A DNA stretch of 64,000 nucleotides. Source: Dokdonella fugitiva (GTDB lineage Bacteria > Pseudomonadota > Gammaproteobacteria > Xanthomonadales > Rhodanobacteraceae). Position 1 is the first letter of the stretch; every line of letters begins with the position of its first letter. The notes under the pieces are model-generated. The model had not been told where the DNA came from, did no database searches, and saw only the letters and a program-made list of their open reading frames with translations. This document shows, piece by piece, positions 51,344 through 60,233 of this stretch. Location: NCBI RefSeq assembly GCF_004342425.1, contig NZ_SLWQ01000005.1, positions 62,001 to 126,000 on the forward strand. Direction: 5' to 3'. Made by a program: the position numbers and the translations under genes.

Positions 51344-52359
51344 GTCGTGGTCCCTGCGCCGCCGTCGAGCTGGCCGAGGCGTGCGATGAAGGCGTCGCGC
51401 TGCGGATTGGCCACCAGCGCGTCCCAGGTCTGCGCCACCGCGCCCTGCAATGCGGCGACGCACTCGGGGTCGCACGGCGGCGCGTGCGCGCTCGCGGCGA
51501 TCGACTCGTCGACGATCGCCGGGCTGCAGGCGAGCAGGAGGTCGCAACCGGCGAGCAGGTGCGCCTCGATGCGTGCGGCGATGCTGCCGACCTGCTCCGC
51601 CGCGGCCATGCCGATGTCGTCGCCGATCACGCAACCGCGAAAGCCCAGTTCGCCGCGCAGCACGTCCTCGATCCACACGCGCGAATAGCCCGCCGCGCGC
51701 GCATCGACCGCAGGATACGTCACGTGCGCCATCATCACCGCCTCGGCGCCGCTCGCGATCGCATCGGCGAACGGGACGAGGTCGGTCGCGAGCAGTTCCT
51801 CGAGCGGGCGCGGATCGACTGCTGCGTCGAAATGCGTGTCCTCGGCGACCGTGCCGTGGCCGGGGAAATGCTTGATCGTCGCGGCCATGCCCGCGAGCCG
51901 CATGCCGCGCAGGTAGGCCTGCGCGAGTTCGGAGGTGATCTGCGGATCGGCGTGGAACGCGCGCTCGCCGACCGCGCGGTTGCCGCGCGCGAGGTCGACC
52001 ACGGGCGCGAAGCTGAGGTCGATGCCGATCGCACGCATCTCGCTCGCCATGACCCAGGCGTGTTCTTCGGCCGCGCGGATCGCCGATTGCGCGTCGCGCT
52101 CGTACACCTGGCCGATGCGCGCGAGCGCCGGCAGGCGCGTGAAACCGTCGCGGAAGCGCTGCACGGGGCCGCCTTCCTGGTCGACACAGACGAGGAACGG
52201 CTCGGGGCGCTCGGCGCGGATGTCGTCGATGAGGTCGACGACCTGGTCGCGGCTCTCGAAATTGCGCGAAAACAGGATCACGCCGCTGACCTGCGGAGCA
52301 GCGAGCTGGCGCCGGTCCGCGTCGGTGAGGGTCTTGCCGGGAAGTCCGATGATGAGCAT
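51340..52359 (-). CDS. nagZ: Beta-N-acetylhexosaminidase NagZ
   Basis: The 339-residue protein is a GH3 hexosaminidase with CVDQEGGPVQRF near the N-terminus and KHFPGHGTVAEDTH, which holds the mobile His/Asp catalytic loop. IGDDIGMAAA holds the nucleophile Asp. NagZ removes GlcNAc from anhydromuropeptides in the cytoplasm during cell-wall recycling and thus can influence AmpR-type beta-lactamase induction. The ATG at 52359 starts at MLIIGLPG as in the family. Its operon partners are a CYTH protein and purine salvage enzymes. Confidence 0.95.
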   Translation of the reverse strand: MLIIGLPGKTLTDADRRQLAAPQVSGVILFSRNFESRDQVVDLIDDIRAERPEPFLVCVDQEGGPVQRFRDGFTRLPALARIGQVYERDAQSAIRAAEEHAWVMASEMRAIGIDLSFAPVVDLARGNRAVGERAFHADPQITSELAQAYLRGMRLAGMAATIKHFPGHGTVAEDTHFDAAVDPRPLEELLATDLVPFADAIASGAEAVMMAHVTYPAVDARAAGYSRVWIEDVLRGELGFRGCVIGDDIGMAAAEQVGSIAARIEAHLLAGCDLLLACSPAIVDESIAASAHAPPCDPECVAALQGAVAQTWDALVANPQRDAFIARLGQLDGGAGTTT

Positions 52360-52372
52360 GGCGTGGATCGTA

Positions 52373-52876
52373 TCAGGCCGCGTCGCCGGCGTTGCGTTCG
52401 GCCTCGCTCCAGCGCGCATACGGGTGCGTCGCGAGGCGGAGGTTGTAGTAGCGCTCCAGGTGGCTCACCTCGCGTCCGAGCCAGGATGGCCGCGGGAACG
52501 GCGCGTCGACCGCGTCGAGCTCGATCTCGGCGACGACGAGCCCTGCGTTCGCGCCGCCGAATTCGTCGATTTCGAACAGGTGGCCCTCGACGTCGACGTG
52601 GTGGCGCACCTTCGTGACCACGTCGCCCGCCAGCGTCGCGAGCATGCGCCGCGCGTCTTCGACGGGGATCGCGTATTCGTATTCGTCGCGCTGCACGCCC
52701 GCCGTCGCCGACTTGATGTTGAGGAAAGCCTGCCCGCCCGCGACACGCACGCGCACCGAACAGCGCGCCGCCGGCGGCCCCGTGAGATAACCCTGCTCCA
52801 TCGATTCGCTGTGCGCCACGCGCCCGCGCCAGGCGTCGCCGACGACGAGGAATTTCCGTTCGATTTCGGTAGCCAT
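52373..52876 (-). CDS. CYTH-domain phosphohydrolase (inorganic triphosphatase-like)
   Basis: The 167-residue protein starts with the CYTH signature EIERKF and alternates basic and acidic strands (SVRVRV, YEYAIPV, VRHHVDVEG, FEIDEFGGANAGLVVAEIEL), forming the triphosphate tunnel. Bacterial members of this length are inorganic triphosphatases or, more rarely, class IV adenylate cyclases. It is first in the nagZ-hpt operon, 13 bp before nagZ. The flank 52877-52998 contains no gene. Confidence 0.9.
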   Translation of the reverse strand: MATEIERKFLVVGDAWRGRVAHSESMEQGYLTGPPAARCSVRVRVAGGQAFLNIKSATAGVQRDEYEYAIPVEDARRMLATLAGDVVTKVRHHVDVEGHLFEIDEFGGANAGLVVAEIELDAVDAPFPRPSWLGREVSHLERYYNLRLATHPYARWSEAERNAGDAA

Positions 52877-52998
52877 GTGTTCGAAGGTCGAGATTGAAAC
52901 ACGGAGCTCACGGAGAAGAGCACGACGAGAAGAACTCCTCCCGGGAAGGGGCCTCTTCCGCGTGCTCCATCTTCAAGCCTTGACGTCCGCCCGATCCG

Positions 52999-54300
52999 TC
53001 AACGCTCGAACAGGGCGATCGATTCGACGTGGGCGGTGTGCGGGAACATGTCCATGACGCCCGCCGCCACGAGGCGGAAGCCATGTCGGGTGACGAGCGT
53101 GCCGGCGTCGCGCGCGAGCGAGCCCGGGTGGCAGGATACGTAGACGACGCGGTCGGTGCCCTTGCGCGGCAGGTATTCGAGCACCGCGGCGGCGCCCGAG
53201 CGCGGCGGGTCGAGCAGCAGCTTGTCGTAGCGCGCCTGCGCCCACGCGGTGCCGCGCTGGTCGGCGGCGAGATCGGCCGCGTGGAACTCCGCACCGGCGA
53301 TGCCGTTGCGCGTCGCATTCTCGCGCGAGCGCGCGACGAGCGCCGCCTCGCCCTCGACGCCGACGACCTCCCCGGCGAGGCGCGCGATCGGCAGGGTGAA
53401 GTTGCCGAGGCCGCAGAACAGGTCGAGCACGCGGTCGCTTGCGCGCAGGTCGAGCAGTTCGAGCGCGCGCGCGATCATGCGCTGGTTCATCCCTGCATTG
53501 ACCTGGATGAAGTCGAGCGGGCGGAATGCGATGTCGATGCCGGATGCGGGGATGCGGAACGAAAGCGGCACCTGCTCCGGCCACAGCGGCACCACGCTGT
53601 CCGGCCCGCCCGGCTGCAGCAGGATGGCGAGGCCGTGGCGCTGCCCGAACGCGACCAGCGCGGCGCGGTCGCCGTCCGAGAGCGGACGCAGGTTGCGGAA
53701 TGTCAGCGCGACCGTTTCGTCGCCGGCGGCGATTTCTATCTGCGCGATCTCCGCGCGCGCCTCGAGCGACCCGACGAGCGCGCCGAGATCGGCGAGCCGC
53801 TCGCCGACTTCGGGCAACAAGGTGTGGCAGCGCGCGAGGTCGGCGACGAAGCGCGGGTTGTCCTCGCGGAAGCCGACCAGCGCCTTGTCCTTCTTCGCGA
53901 CCCACTTGACCGACAGGCGCCCCTTGCGGCGGTAGCCCCATGGCTCGCCGGTGAGCGGTTCGAGCCAGCGATCGGGCGCCACCTTGCCGATGCGCTCGAA
54001 GTTCTCCGCCAGGACGTGCTGCTTCGCGGCGATCTGCGCCTCCGGCGGCAGGTGCTGCAGGCTGCAGCCGCTGCAGTGGCCGAAATGCGCACAGCGCGGC
54101 TCGATGCGCTGCGGCGAGCGCACGAGGATTTCCTCCGCCTTCGACTCGTCGAAGTTGCGATGGCGCTGCACGCGGCCGAGGCGCACGCGCTCGCCCGGCA
54201 ACGCGCCGGCGACGAACACGGTCTTGCCGTCGATGCGCGCGACACCGCGGCCGTCGTGCGAGAGATCGGTGATATCGACTTCGTGGTTGTGGTTCTGCAT
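52999..54300 (-). CDS. rlmD: 23S rRNA (uracil-1939-C5)-methyltransferase RlmD
   Basis: The 433-residue protein has an N-terminal TRAM domain (ITDLSHDGRGVARIDGKTVFV) and four Cys for a [4Fe-4S] cluster (RCAHFGHCSGCSLQ and DLARCHTLL). A SAM-dependent methyltransferase domain has LDLFCGLGNFTLP and LLLDPPRSGA. The catalytic Cys is in VSCHPGSLARDAG. It methylates U1939 of 23S rRNA. It starts just after a hairpin that ends the YdbL-like gene transcript. Confidence 0.95.
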   Translation of the reverse strand: MQNHNHEVDITDLSHDGRGVARIDGKTVFVAGALPGERVRLGRVQRHRNFDESKAEEILVRSPQRIEPRCAHFGHCSGCSLQHLPPEAQIAAKQHVLAENFERIGKVAPDRWLEPLTGEPWGYRRKGRLSVKWVAKKDKALVGFREDNPRFVADLARCHTLLPEVGERLADLGALVGSLEARAEIAQIEIAAGDETVALTFRNLRPLSDGDRAALVAFGQRHGLAILLQPGGPDSVVPLWPEQVPLSFRIPASGIDIAFRPLDFIQVNAGMNQRMIARALELLDLRASDRVLDLFCGLGNFTLPIARLAGEVVGVEGEAALVARSRENATRNGIAGAEFHAADLAADQRGTAWAQARYDKLLLDPPRSGAAAVLEYLPRKGTDRVVYVSCHPGSLARDAGTLVTRHGFRLVAAGVMDMFPHTAHVESIALFER

Positions 54301-54305
54301 GGGAT

Positions 54306-54337
54306 CCAAACGAAGCGCCCGCCGTCGAGGCGGGCGC
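54306..54337 (-). terminator. Hairpin terminator after the YdbH-YdbL genes
   Basis: On the minus strand GCGCCCGCC and GGCGGGCGC (54337-54315) form a 9-bp stem with a 5-base loop. It is followed by TTCGTTTGG, a weak T-rich tail. It separates the YdbL-like gene from rlmD, whose start is only about 6 bp downstream. Confidence 0.55.
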
Positions 54338-54361
54338 GGGCAAATCGGCGGGCGGCGCCGG

Positions 54362-54964
54362 CTACTTCTGCTTCCAGGCGCCGGAAGAGTCCTGATAATA
54401 CCAGCCGGGGCGCGCCTGCTGGATCCATTGCCGGGCGAACGTGTCGCGGATCTGCGCCTCCCACTCGGCGTGGCCGTTGGCGAGCGCGATCTCCCGGTAG
54501 ACCGCCTGGCGATCGCGGTTCTCGTCCGCGATGGCCGCATTGAGCGCGGCACGTTCCGCGAGCGGCACGCTGGCGGCGTCACGCATCGCGACGAGGCCGT
54601 CGCGCGTGAAGCCGACCGCGCCGCTCGCGCAGTATTTCGCCAGCGCCGAGGCGAAACGCTGGCGCATGCGCGCCTGGATCGCCTGGATCTGCGGCGACTG
54701 GATCGTGATGTCCGCGCCCTGCGCATGGGCGCTCGGCACGACGAGGTCGAGCAGCATCGCGGCGGGCGACCGCCCCGGCGGCGGCTGGGTCGACGGTTCG
54801 GGCGCCGGCTGCGACTGTTCCGCCGCCGCGCCGATCACCTTGTCGACGAACTGCTCGGCGGCCTTCTGCGCGGCGGCCTCCGGGAAATAGACATTGATCG
54901 TGACGCAGGCGGCCGGCAGCGCGAGCGCGGCGGCGAGGACGGACCAGCGGAGGACATGGCGCAT
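54362..54964 (-). CDS. Lipoprotein with YdbL (DUF1318) domain and YnbE-like N-terminus
   Basis: The 200-residue protein has a signal peptide with lipobox LPAAC (Cys 20). The mature N-terminus reads VTINVYFPEA, a short beta-strand like the ITINMNV segment of E. coli YnbE. A Pro-rich linker containing a second signal-like stretch (SPAAMLLDLVVPSAHAQ) follows. The C-terminal DUF1318/YdbL domain has FTRDGLVAMRDAASVPLAERA and NGHAEWEAQIRDTFARQW. In E. coli ydbH, ynbE and ydbL are separate and act together at the envelope. Here one protein follows ydbH by 31 bp, and no separate ynbE is present. The fusion reading is inference. Confidence 0.82.
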   Translation of the reverse strand: MRHVLRWSVLAAALALPAACVTINVYFPEAAAQKAAEQFVDKVIGAAAEQSQPAPEPSTQPPPGRSPAAMLLDLVVPSAHAQGADITIQSPQIQAIQARMRQRFASALAKYCASGAVGFTRDGLVAMRDAASVPLAERAALNAAIADENRDRQAVYREIALANGHAEWEAQIRDTFARQWIQQARPGWYYQDSSGAWKQK

Positions 54965-54995
54965 CGATGGATCTCCCGTGTGCGGACAACCGCGA

Positions 54996-57809
54996 TCATT
55001 CGATGACCGGGCCGCTGCCGCGCGTCGCCTCGACGAGCCGCCGCACCAGCGTAGGCCAGTCGACGCGGCGGCGATGGCCGACGATCGTGATGCGTGGCAG
55101 GCCCGATCCTTCGACGATAGTGTAGCCGTCCGTCGATTCGCCGGCGCCGCCGGCGACGACCGCGACCGGGATCGGTTCGATGCCGCCCATCGCGCAGACG
55201 TCGTCGCGCAGGATGCAGCGGATGCCGAGCCGGCGATAGCCGAAGGTGTCGAACAGCTTCAGGGCCATCGTCTGCAGGTTCGCCGACAGCCCGCCACCGC
55301 CGCCGATCGCGGTGAGGTCGTTGACCGCCTTGTAGCTCATGCGCCCACCGCCGTCCGTGCGCAGCCATGCGTCGAACGCGACCGGGCTCCAGTCGACCAG
55401 GCGTACGCCGCCGATCGTGCCGGACAGGCGCCCGCTCATGCCGCCGAACGAGAACGCGCGCGTGACCTGCTCGAGGTCGAGGTTCTCGAAATGCGCATCG
55501 GCCGAAAGCGACGGCGCGACGCCGAACGGCCGCTCCAGGGCGAGGCCGCTCAAGCCGAGGTGGCCGTCGAATGCGTACAGGTCGAGACCGCCGCGGAATT
55601 CGATGCGCTCCCCGGCGAATTCGATCTCGGGGATGCCGCCGGAGAGCTTGCCGGGGAAGCGCGGCCATCCGAAGACGTCCGACAGCCGCGCCATGTCGAT
55701 GCCGCCGAGCGCGAACGAGGCGGTGTAGCGGTTGCCGCGCGGCGAACGCGGCTGCGCGGTGAAGCGTTCGAGGCGCAACTGGCCGCCGAGCACGTCCACG
55801 GCGAGCGGCTGCGCGAGCGTGATCGTGCCGCCGCGTGACGCGAGTCCTGCGCGCGCAGGTCCGAACGGCAGCTCGAAGAGCTCGAGCGCGCGCCAGCCGA
55901 ACGAGGTCGCCGGCCGGTCCCGCGCGACGTCCCAGTCGATCGTCCCGTCGAGGCCATCGAGCGTGAAGCGACCGGCGCCGTCGCGCACCGTGACGTCCTC
56001 GGCGGACGCAGCGAAGCGGCGAAGCCCGGCGCGGTCGAGTTCGACCTGGCCGCGCAGGCGCCCGGCGGCCGCGAGTTCGCCGTAGCCGTGCGTGGCGAGC
56101 CAGCTCCGTGCGTAACGTTGCAGCGCAGGACCGAGGCGTGCGTCGTCGAGTTCGAGCCTCAATGCCTGCAAGGGCGGCGTCGCGAGCGGTGCGAACTCGC
56201 CGCTCGCGACGAAGGCGAGCACGTCCGGGTCGTTCCATGTGAAGCGCTCGACCTGCCAGCGATCGGCGCGCATGACGAGGTCGGCGGCGACGGCGACGGG
56301 CTTGTCCGGCAGGCTCACGTAGAACGCGCCGGCGAGCGCTTCGCCGCCCTGCAGGCGCGCGTCGAGGCGGAAGCGCGGCTCGCCTGCATCGACGTCGACG
56401 CGCAATTCGCCGTCGGCACCGACGTGCGCGGCGGCGAGCGTGCCGTCGGCGTTCTCGTAACCGAGTCGTTCGGCGCGGAAGTGCGTGGCCGCGCGCATGC
56501 CGGCGTCGGCGAACGGCCGCAGCACGGTCCGTTCGAACACGAGCGTGCCGCCGGCGAGCGCGGTACGCAGCGCGCCCTGCAGCTCGAGCGAGCCGTCGCG
56601 CGCGCGCCAGCTCGAGTGCGCCGGCCCGAGCACGACGTCGCCGGCCTTCACCTTGCGCCAGGCGAGCGACGTCGGCGCGCCCTCGCCGCTCGCGCGCCAA
56701 TCGAGGCTGCCGGCGATCGCATCGATCGCGAGTGCGCGCGCGGGATCGCGAACGTCGAGCGCGTCCGTCGACAAGGCGAGTCCGCGCAGGCGGCCAGCGT
56801 CGATGTCGACGCTGCCGCGCAGGCGGCCATCGAGGGCCAGCCCGCCGAGGCCGTGCGCAGCGAACAGCGTCGCGGCGTAGCGCTGCTTCACCGCCGGGAA
56901 CACGAGCTCCGCCGACGACACGGACAGCGCGCGCAACGGTGCCGCCGCGGCCGGCTCGAATTCGCCGCGCGCTTCGAACGCGAGCACGTCCGGATCGCGC
57001 CAGGCGAAGCGTTCGACCGCCCAGGTTCCATCCTCGCCGACGCGCGCGTCGAGCGCGATGTCCACCGGCGTGGCGGGCAGCGCGACGCGCAGCGCGCCGA
57101 CCTGCAGCGTGCCACCCCCAGCCTGCAACCCGGTCGTGATCCGCCGCGACTGCGCGGACGCGGACGTCGCGAACGAACCGTGCAACGCGAGGCCCTCGGC
57201 GGCGAAACTGCCGTCGAAGGTGCCGGCACGCACGCCGTCGGCCGCGAACGTGGCATCGATGTCGCCGTCGCCGTGCCAGCGGACCTGCGCGTCGATCGTG
57301 CCGGAACGGATGTCGCCGCCCCTCCAGGCCAGCGCGAGCGGCGCGCGCAGCCAGTCCGCCGGCACGCGTTGCAGGCGCGCGGTCGGCGCGAGGCCGTCGG
57401 CGAACGGCAGCTCGAGCGTGATGCTGCGCTCTCCCTGGTCGAGGCTCAGTGCCAGCTGCGCGCGCTCGCTGCGAACGCGCAGCGCCGCGCGTGCTACCCC
57501 GTGTTCCGAATGCAAGGCCACCGGGCCTTCGCAGGCCGACGCCCGTTCGTCGACGCGCCGCAGCGTGCACGACCACTCCAGGCGGCCGTCGAGCCCGAGC
57601 GTGGCGCTGTGCAGCTGCTCGATCGCGAGCGTGAGGGCGGCGCCGGCAGGTGCAGGAACCAGACGGAAGTGGATGCCACGCGCATCGACGTGCGCGTTCG
57701 ACGCACGCGCAAGCTCGATCGACAGCTCGCGCCCGGTCGCCGTCGACGCGAACGCCACGGTGAGCAGTGGGACGACCAGCGACTGCGTTGACGGGCGGCG
57801 CATCGCCAT
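54996..57809 (-). CDS. ydbH: YdbH-like AsmA/TamB-type intermembrane protein
   Basis: The 937-residue protein has an N-terminal membrane/signal segment (SLVVPLLTVAFASTATG). It is otherwise beta-rich with repeating units such as VERFAWRDPDVLAFEARGEF and VERFTWNDPDVLAFVASGEF, and a conserved C-terminal region (VNDLTAIGGGG, DTFGYRRLGIRC). This is the YdbH/AsmA-like plan of a long groove thought to carry phospholipids between the membranes, redundant with TamB and YhdP in E. coli. The ATG at 57809 has GAGG 8 bp upstream. The YdbL-like lipoprotein follows in the operon and probably binds its C-terminal end. Confidence 0.9.
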   Translation of the reverse strand: MAMRRPSTQSLVVPLLTVAFASTATGRELSIELARASNAHVDARGIHFRLVPAPAGAALTLAIEQLHSATLGLDGRLEWSCTLRRVDERASACEGPVALHSEHGVARAALRVRSERAQLALSLDQGERSITLELPFADGLAPTARLQRVPADWLRAPLALAWRGGDIRSGTIDAQVRWHGDGDIDATFAADGVRAGTFDGSFAAEGLALHGSFATSASAQSRRITTGLQAGGGTLQVGALRVALPATPVDIALDARVGEDGTWAVERFAWRDPDVLAFEARGEFEPAAAAPLRALSVSSAELVFPAVKQRYAATLFAAHGLGGLALDGRLRGSVDIDAGRLRGLALSTDALDVRDPARALAIDAIAGSLDWRASGEGAPTSLAWRKVKAGDVVLGPAHSSWRARDGSLELQGALRTALAGGTLVFERTVLRPFADAGMRAATHFRAERLGYENADGTLAAAHVGADGELRVDVDAGEPRFRLDARLQGGEALAGAFYVSLPDKPVAVAADLVMRADRWQVERFTWNDPDVLAFVASGEFAPLATPPLQALRLELDDARLGPALQRYARSWLATHGYGELAAAGRLRGQVELDRAGLRRFAASAEDVTVRDGAGRFTLDGLDGTIDWDVARDRPATSFGWRALELFELPFGPARAGLASRGGTITLAQPLAVDVLGGQLRLERFTAQPRSPRGNRYTASFALGGIDMARLSDVFGWPRFPGKLSGGIPEIEFAGERIEFRGGLDLYAFDGHLGLSGLALERPFGVAPSLSADAHFENLDLEQVTRAFSFGGMSGRLSGTIGGVRLVDWSPVAFDAWLRTDGGGRMSYKAVNDLTAIGGGGGLSANLQTMALKLFDTFGYRRLGIRCILRDDVCAMGGIEPIPVAVVAGGAGESTDGYTIVEGSGLPRITIVGHRRRVDWPTLVRRLVEATRGSGPVIE

Positions 57810-57846
57810 CCATTCTGCCTCATCGCCACCAGCCTGCCAGTGTCCC

Positions 57847-58599
57847 GTGCCGCGCATCCTCGTCGCCGACGACAACCCGCTCAGCCTGCGTTTCCTCTCC
57901 GATGTACTCGCCGAAGCGGGTGCCGAGGTCCACGAAGCCGTCGACGGAATCGCCGCGGTGCGACTGGCGAGCGCGTCGGCCTTCGACCTGCTGCTGCTGG
58001 ATGCGCGCATGCCGGGCCTCGACGGTGCGGCGGCGCTCGCGCACATCCGCGCCGGTGCAGGCCCGTCGCGCGATGCGGTCGCCCTCGCGACGACCGCGGA
58101 CGATGCGCCGGCGACGGCTGCTGCGTTGCGTGAACACGGGTTTGCCGCGGTGCTGCCCAAGCCGCTGGCCGTCGATGCGCTGCGCGTTGCGGTGGCAAGC
58201 CATTTGCCGCCCGGCGCGCGCGCGATGCCGCCGGCGACGTCCGCGCGCGCCACGCGCGTCGAGGACTCGGCCGACGCCGACGCCCTCGACGACGAGCAGG
58301 CTCGGCGCGCCGCCGGCGGCGATGCGGCGATCGTCGCCGCGCTGCGCAGCCTGTTCGCGGCCGAACTCGACGCGCTGCCCGCCGAGATCGCCGCGATCGC
58401 CGCCCGCGCCGATCACGACGCGCTGCGCGAGCGCCTGCACCGGCTCGACGCGTCCGCCGGCTTCTGCGGCGTGCCGGCCCTGGTCGCCGCCTCGGCGCGC
58501 CTGCGCGATCGACTCGCCGCCGGTGCCGGCTGGCCTGCGTCGGCGGTCGCGGAATTCCTCGCCGTCGGCGAACGCGCGCGCCAGCGCCTGTCAGGCTGA
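57847..58599 (+). CDS. Response regulator receiver fused to an Hpt domain
   Basis: The 250-residue protein starts at a GTG (57847). It has a receiver domain (RILVADDNPLSLRFL, phospho-acceptor Asp in LLLLDARMPG, Lys in VLPKPL) and, after a Ala/Thr-rich linker, an Hpt-like helix with LHRLDASAGFCG. That helix holds the candidate phospho-His. It has no DNA-binding output. Such proteins relay phosphate from a hybrid kinase to another regulator. No kinase is adjacent; the soluble hybrid kinase at 23359 is a remote candidate. The 3' end overlaps recO by 9 bp. Confidence 0.85.
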   Translation: MPRILVADDNPLSLRFLSDVLAEAGAEVHEAVDGIAAVRLASASAFDLLLLDARMPGLDGAAALAHIRAGAGPSRDAVALATTADDAPATAAALREHGFAAVLPKPLAVDALRVAVASHLPPGARAMPPATSARATRVEDSADADALDDEQARRAAGGDAAIVAALRSLFAAELDALPAEIAAIAARADHDALRERLHRLDASAGFCGVPALVAASARLRDRLAAGAGWPASAVAEFLAVGERARQRLSG

Positions 58600-59313
58600 G
58601 TCCGGCGCGCCCTGCGCTGCAGCGCGTGCCCAGGTCCATGCGTTGAGTTCGCCGCCGCCGAGATGGTGGCGGATCACGCCACGCATGAGGCGCCGCAGCT
58701 GCGCCTGCTGGGTTGCATCCGGCATCCGATCGGCGTCGTAGGCGAGCAGCGCCGCGCCCGCCACGTGCAAGCCGCGACCACCCTCGCCTGCCGCGTGCGC
58801 GCCCGCCTCCGGTTCGTACACGTAGTCGCAGTGCGGCAGTAGCGGCCGGCCTTCGGCATCGCGGTCAAGCACGAGGGCGTAACCGAGGTCGGCGAGCAGA
58901 TCGCGCTCGAAGCGACGCAGCGTCCAGCCGGGAGGTTCGGGGCCGGCGAGCCGATCGAGGCATTGCGCGTACGCGGCGAACGCGAGCGGATGCGCGTCGT
59001 TGCGCGCGCACAGGCGCATCACGAGCTCGTTGACGTACATTGCCGAGAACAGCCTGTCCCCGGCCAGCGCGAACGGCGCGCTCGCGGCTTCGGCCGCGAC
59101 GAGCGCGCCGAGTTCGCCGCGTGCGACCCAGTCGAGCAGCAGCGGCTGCAACGGCTGCAGCACGCCGCGCGGCAGGCGGCTGCGTTCGCGCCGCACGCCG
59201 CGCGCGACGAGGCCGACGCGGCCATGGTCGCGACTGAACACATCGAGCAGGAGCGATGTCTCGCGGTACGCCCGCGCGTGCAGGATGTATCCGGGTTGCT
59301 GGTCGACGCGCAT
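58591..59313 (-). CDS. recO: DNA repair protein RecO
   Basis: The 240-residue protein has an N-terminal OB fold (ILHARAYRETSLLLDVFSRDHGRVGLVARGVRR) and a helical C-terminal part with LRRFERDLLADLGYALVLDRDA. It lacks a Cys4 zinc site, as usual for gammaproteobacterial RecO. With RecR it loads RecA on SSB-coated single strands and anneals DNA. It follows era by 17 bp and is the last gene of the lepA operon in this window. Confidence 0.92.
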   Translation of the reverse strand: MRVDQQPGYILHARAYRETSLLLDVFSRDHGRVGLVARGVRRERSRLPRGVLQPLQPLLLDWVARGELGALVAAEAASAPFALAGDRLFSAMYVNELVMRLCARNDAHPLAFAAYAQCLDRLAGPEPPGWTLRRFERDLLADLGYALVLDRDAEGRPLLPHCDYVYEPEAGAHAAGEGGRGLHVAGAALLAYDADRMPDATQQAQLRRLMRGVIRHHLGGGELNAWTWARAAAQGAPDSA

Positions 59314-59330
59314 CCGCGGGAGGGCGGCGG

Positions 59331-60233
59331 CTACTCGCTGTAGCCGAACTGCTTGAGCGCGGCGGCGTCGTCGCTCCACGATTCGCGCACGCGCACCCGG
59401 ACCTCGAGGAACACCTTGCGGTCGAACACGCGTTCCATCGTACGCCGCGCAGCGCTGCCGATCTTCTTGAGCTGCGCGCCGCCGGCACCGATGACGATGC
59501 CCTTCTGGCCCTCGCGTTCCACCCAGATCACCGCGCCGATGCGCGTCAGCCCTGGCGTGTCCTCGAAATGCTCGATCTCGACCGCGGCGGCGTACGGCAG
59601 CTCGGCCGCCAGTTGCAGCATGAGCTGTTCGCGCACGAGTTCGGCGGCGAGGAACCGCTCGCTGCGGTCGGTGAATTCGTCGGGCGGGAACTCGGCCGGC
59701 CCCTCGGGCAGCAGCGCGACGATCTCGTCGAGCAAGGCCGGCACGCCGTCGCCGCGTCGCGCGGCGAGGAAATGCACGGCGGCATAGCCGCGCTCGCGCG
59801 TGACCTCGGCCGCGAACGGCAGCAGCGCCTTCTTGTCGGCGAGCTTGTCGACCTTGTTGACGACGAGCAGGCACGGCGCCGGTTGTTTCGACACGAGCTG
59901 CCAGACCGCCTCGTCCTCCTCGCGCCAGCGCACGCCGTCGATCACGTGCACGAGCAGGTCGGCCTCCTCGGGCACCTGCCGCGCGACGCGATTGAGCTGG
60001 CGGTTCAGCGCACGCTTTCCACCCTGATGCAGGCCGGGCGTGTCGATGAACACGATCTGCGCGTCGTCGCGCGTCTCCACGCCGAGGATGCGATGGCGCG
60101 TCGTCTGCGGCTTCGGCGTGACGATGCTCAGCTTGGTGCCGAGGATCGCGTTGAGCAGCGTCGACTTGCCGACGTTCGGGCGACCGACGAGGGCGACCCG
60201 GCCGAAGCGATGATGCCTGGTATCCGTATTCAT
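59331..60233 (-). CDS. era: GTPase Era
   Basis: The 300-residue protein has all GTPase motifs: G1 GRPNVGKST, G2 region PQTTRHRILG, G3 DTPG and G4 NKVD. The C-terminal KH domain has the RNA-binding loop GIVIGAGGAQLKKIG. It binds the 3' end of 16S rRNA and acts in 30S assembly. Its start overlaps the rnc stop by 4 bp, the usual gammaproteobacterial order rnc-era-recO. Confidence 0.97.
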   Translation of the reverse strand: MNTDTRHHRFGRVALVGRPNVGKSTLLNAILGTKLSIVTPKPQTTRHRILGVETRDDAQIVFIDTPGLHQGGKRALNRQLNRVARQVPEEADLLVHVIDGVRWREEDEAVWQLVSKQPAPCLLVVNKVDKLADKKALLPFAAEVTRERGYAAVHFLAARRGDGVPALLDEIVALLPEGPAEFPPDEFTDRSERFLAAELVREQLMLQLAAELPYAAAVEIEHFEDTPGLTRIGAVIWVEREGQKGIVIGAGGAQLKKIGSAARRTMERVFDRKVFLEVRVRVRESWSDDAAALKQFGYSE

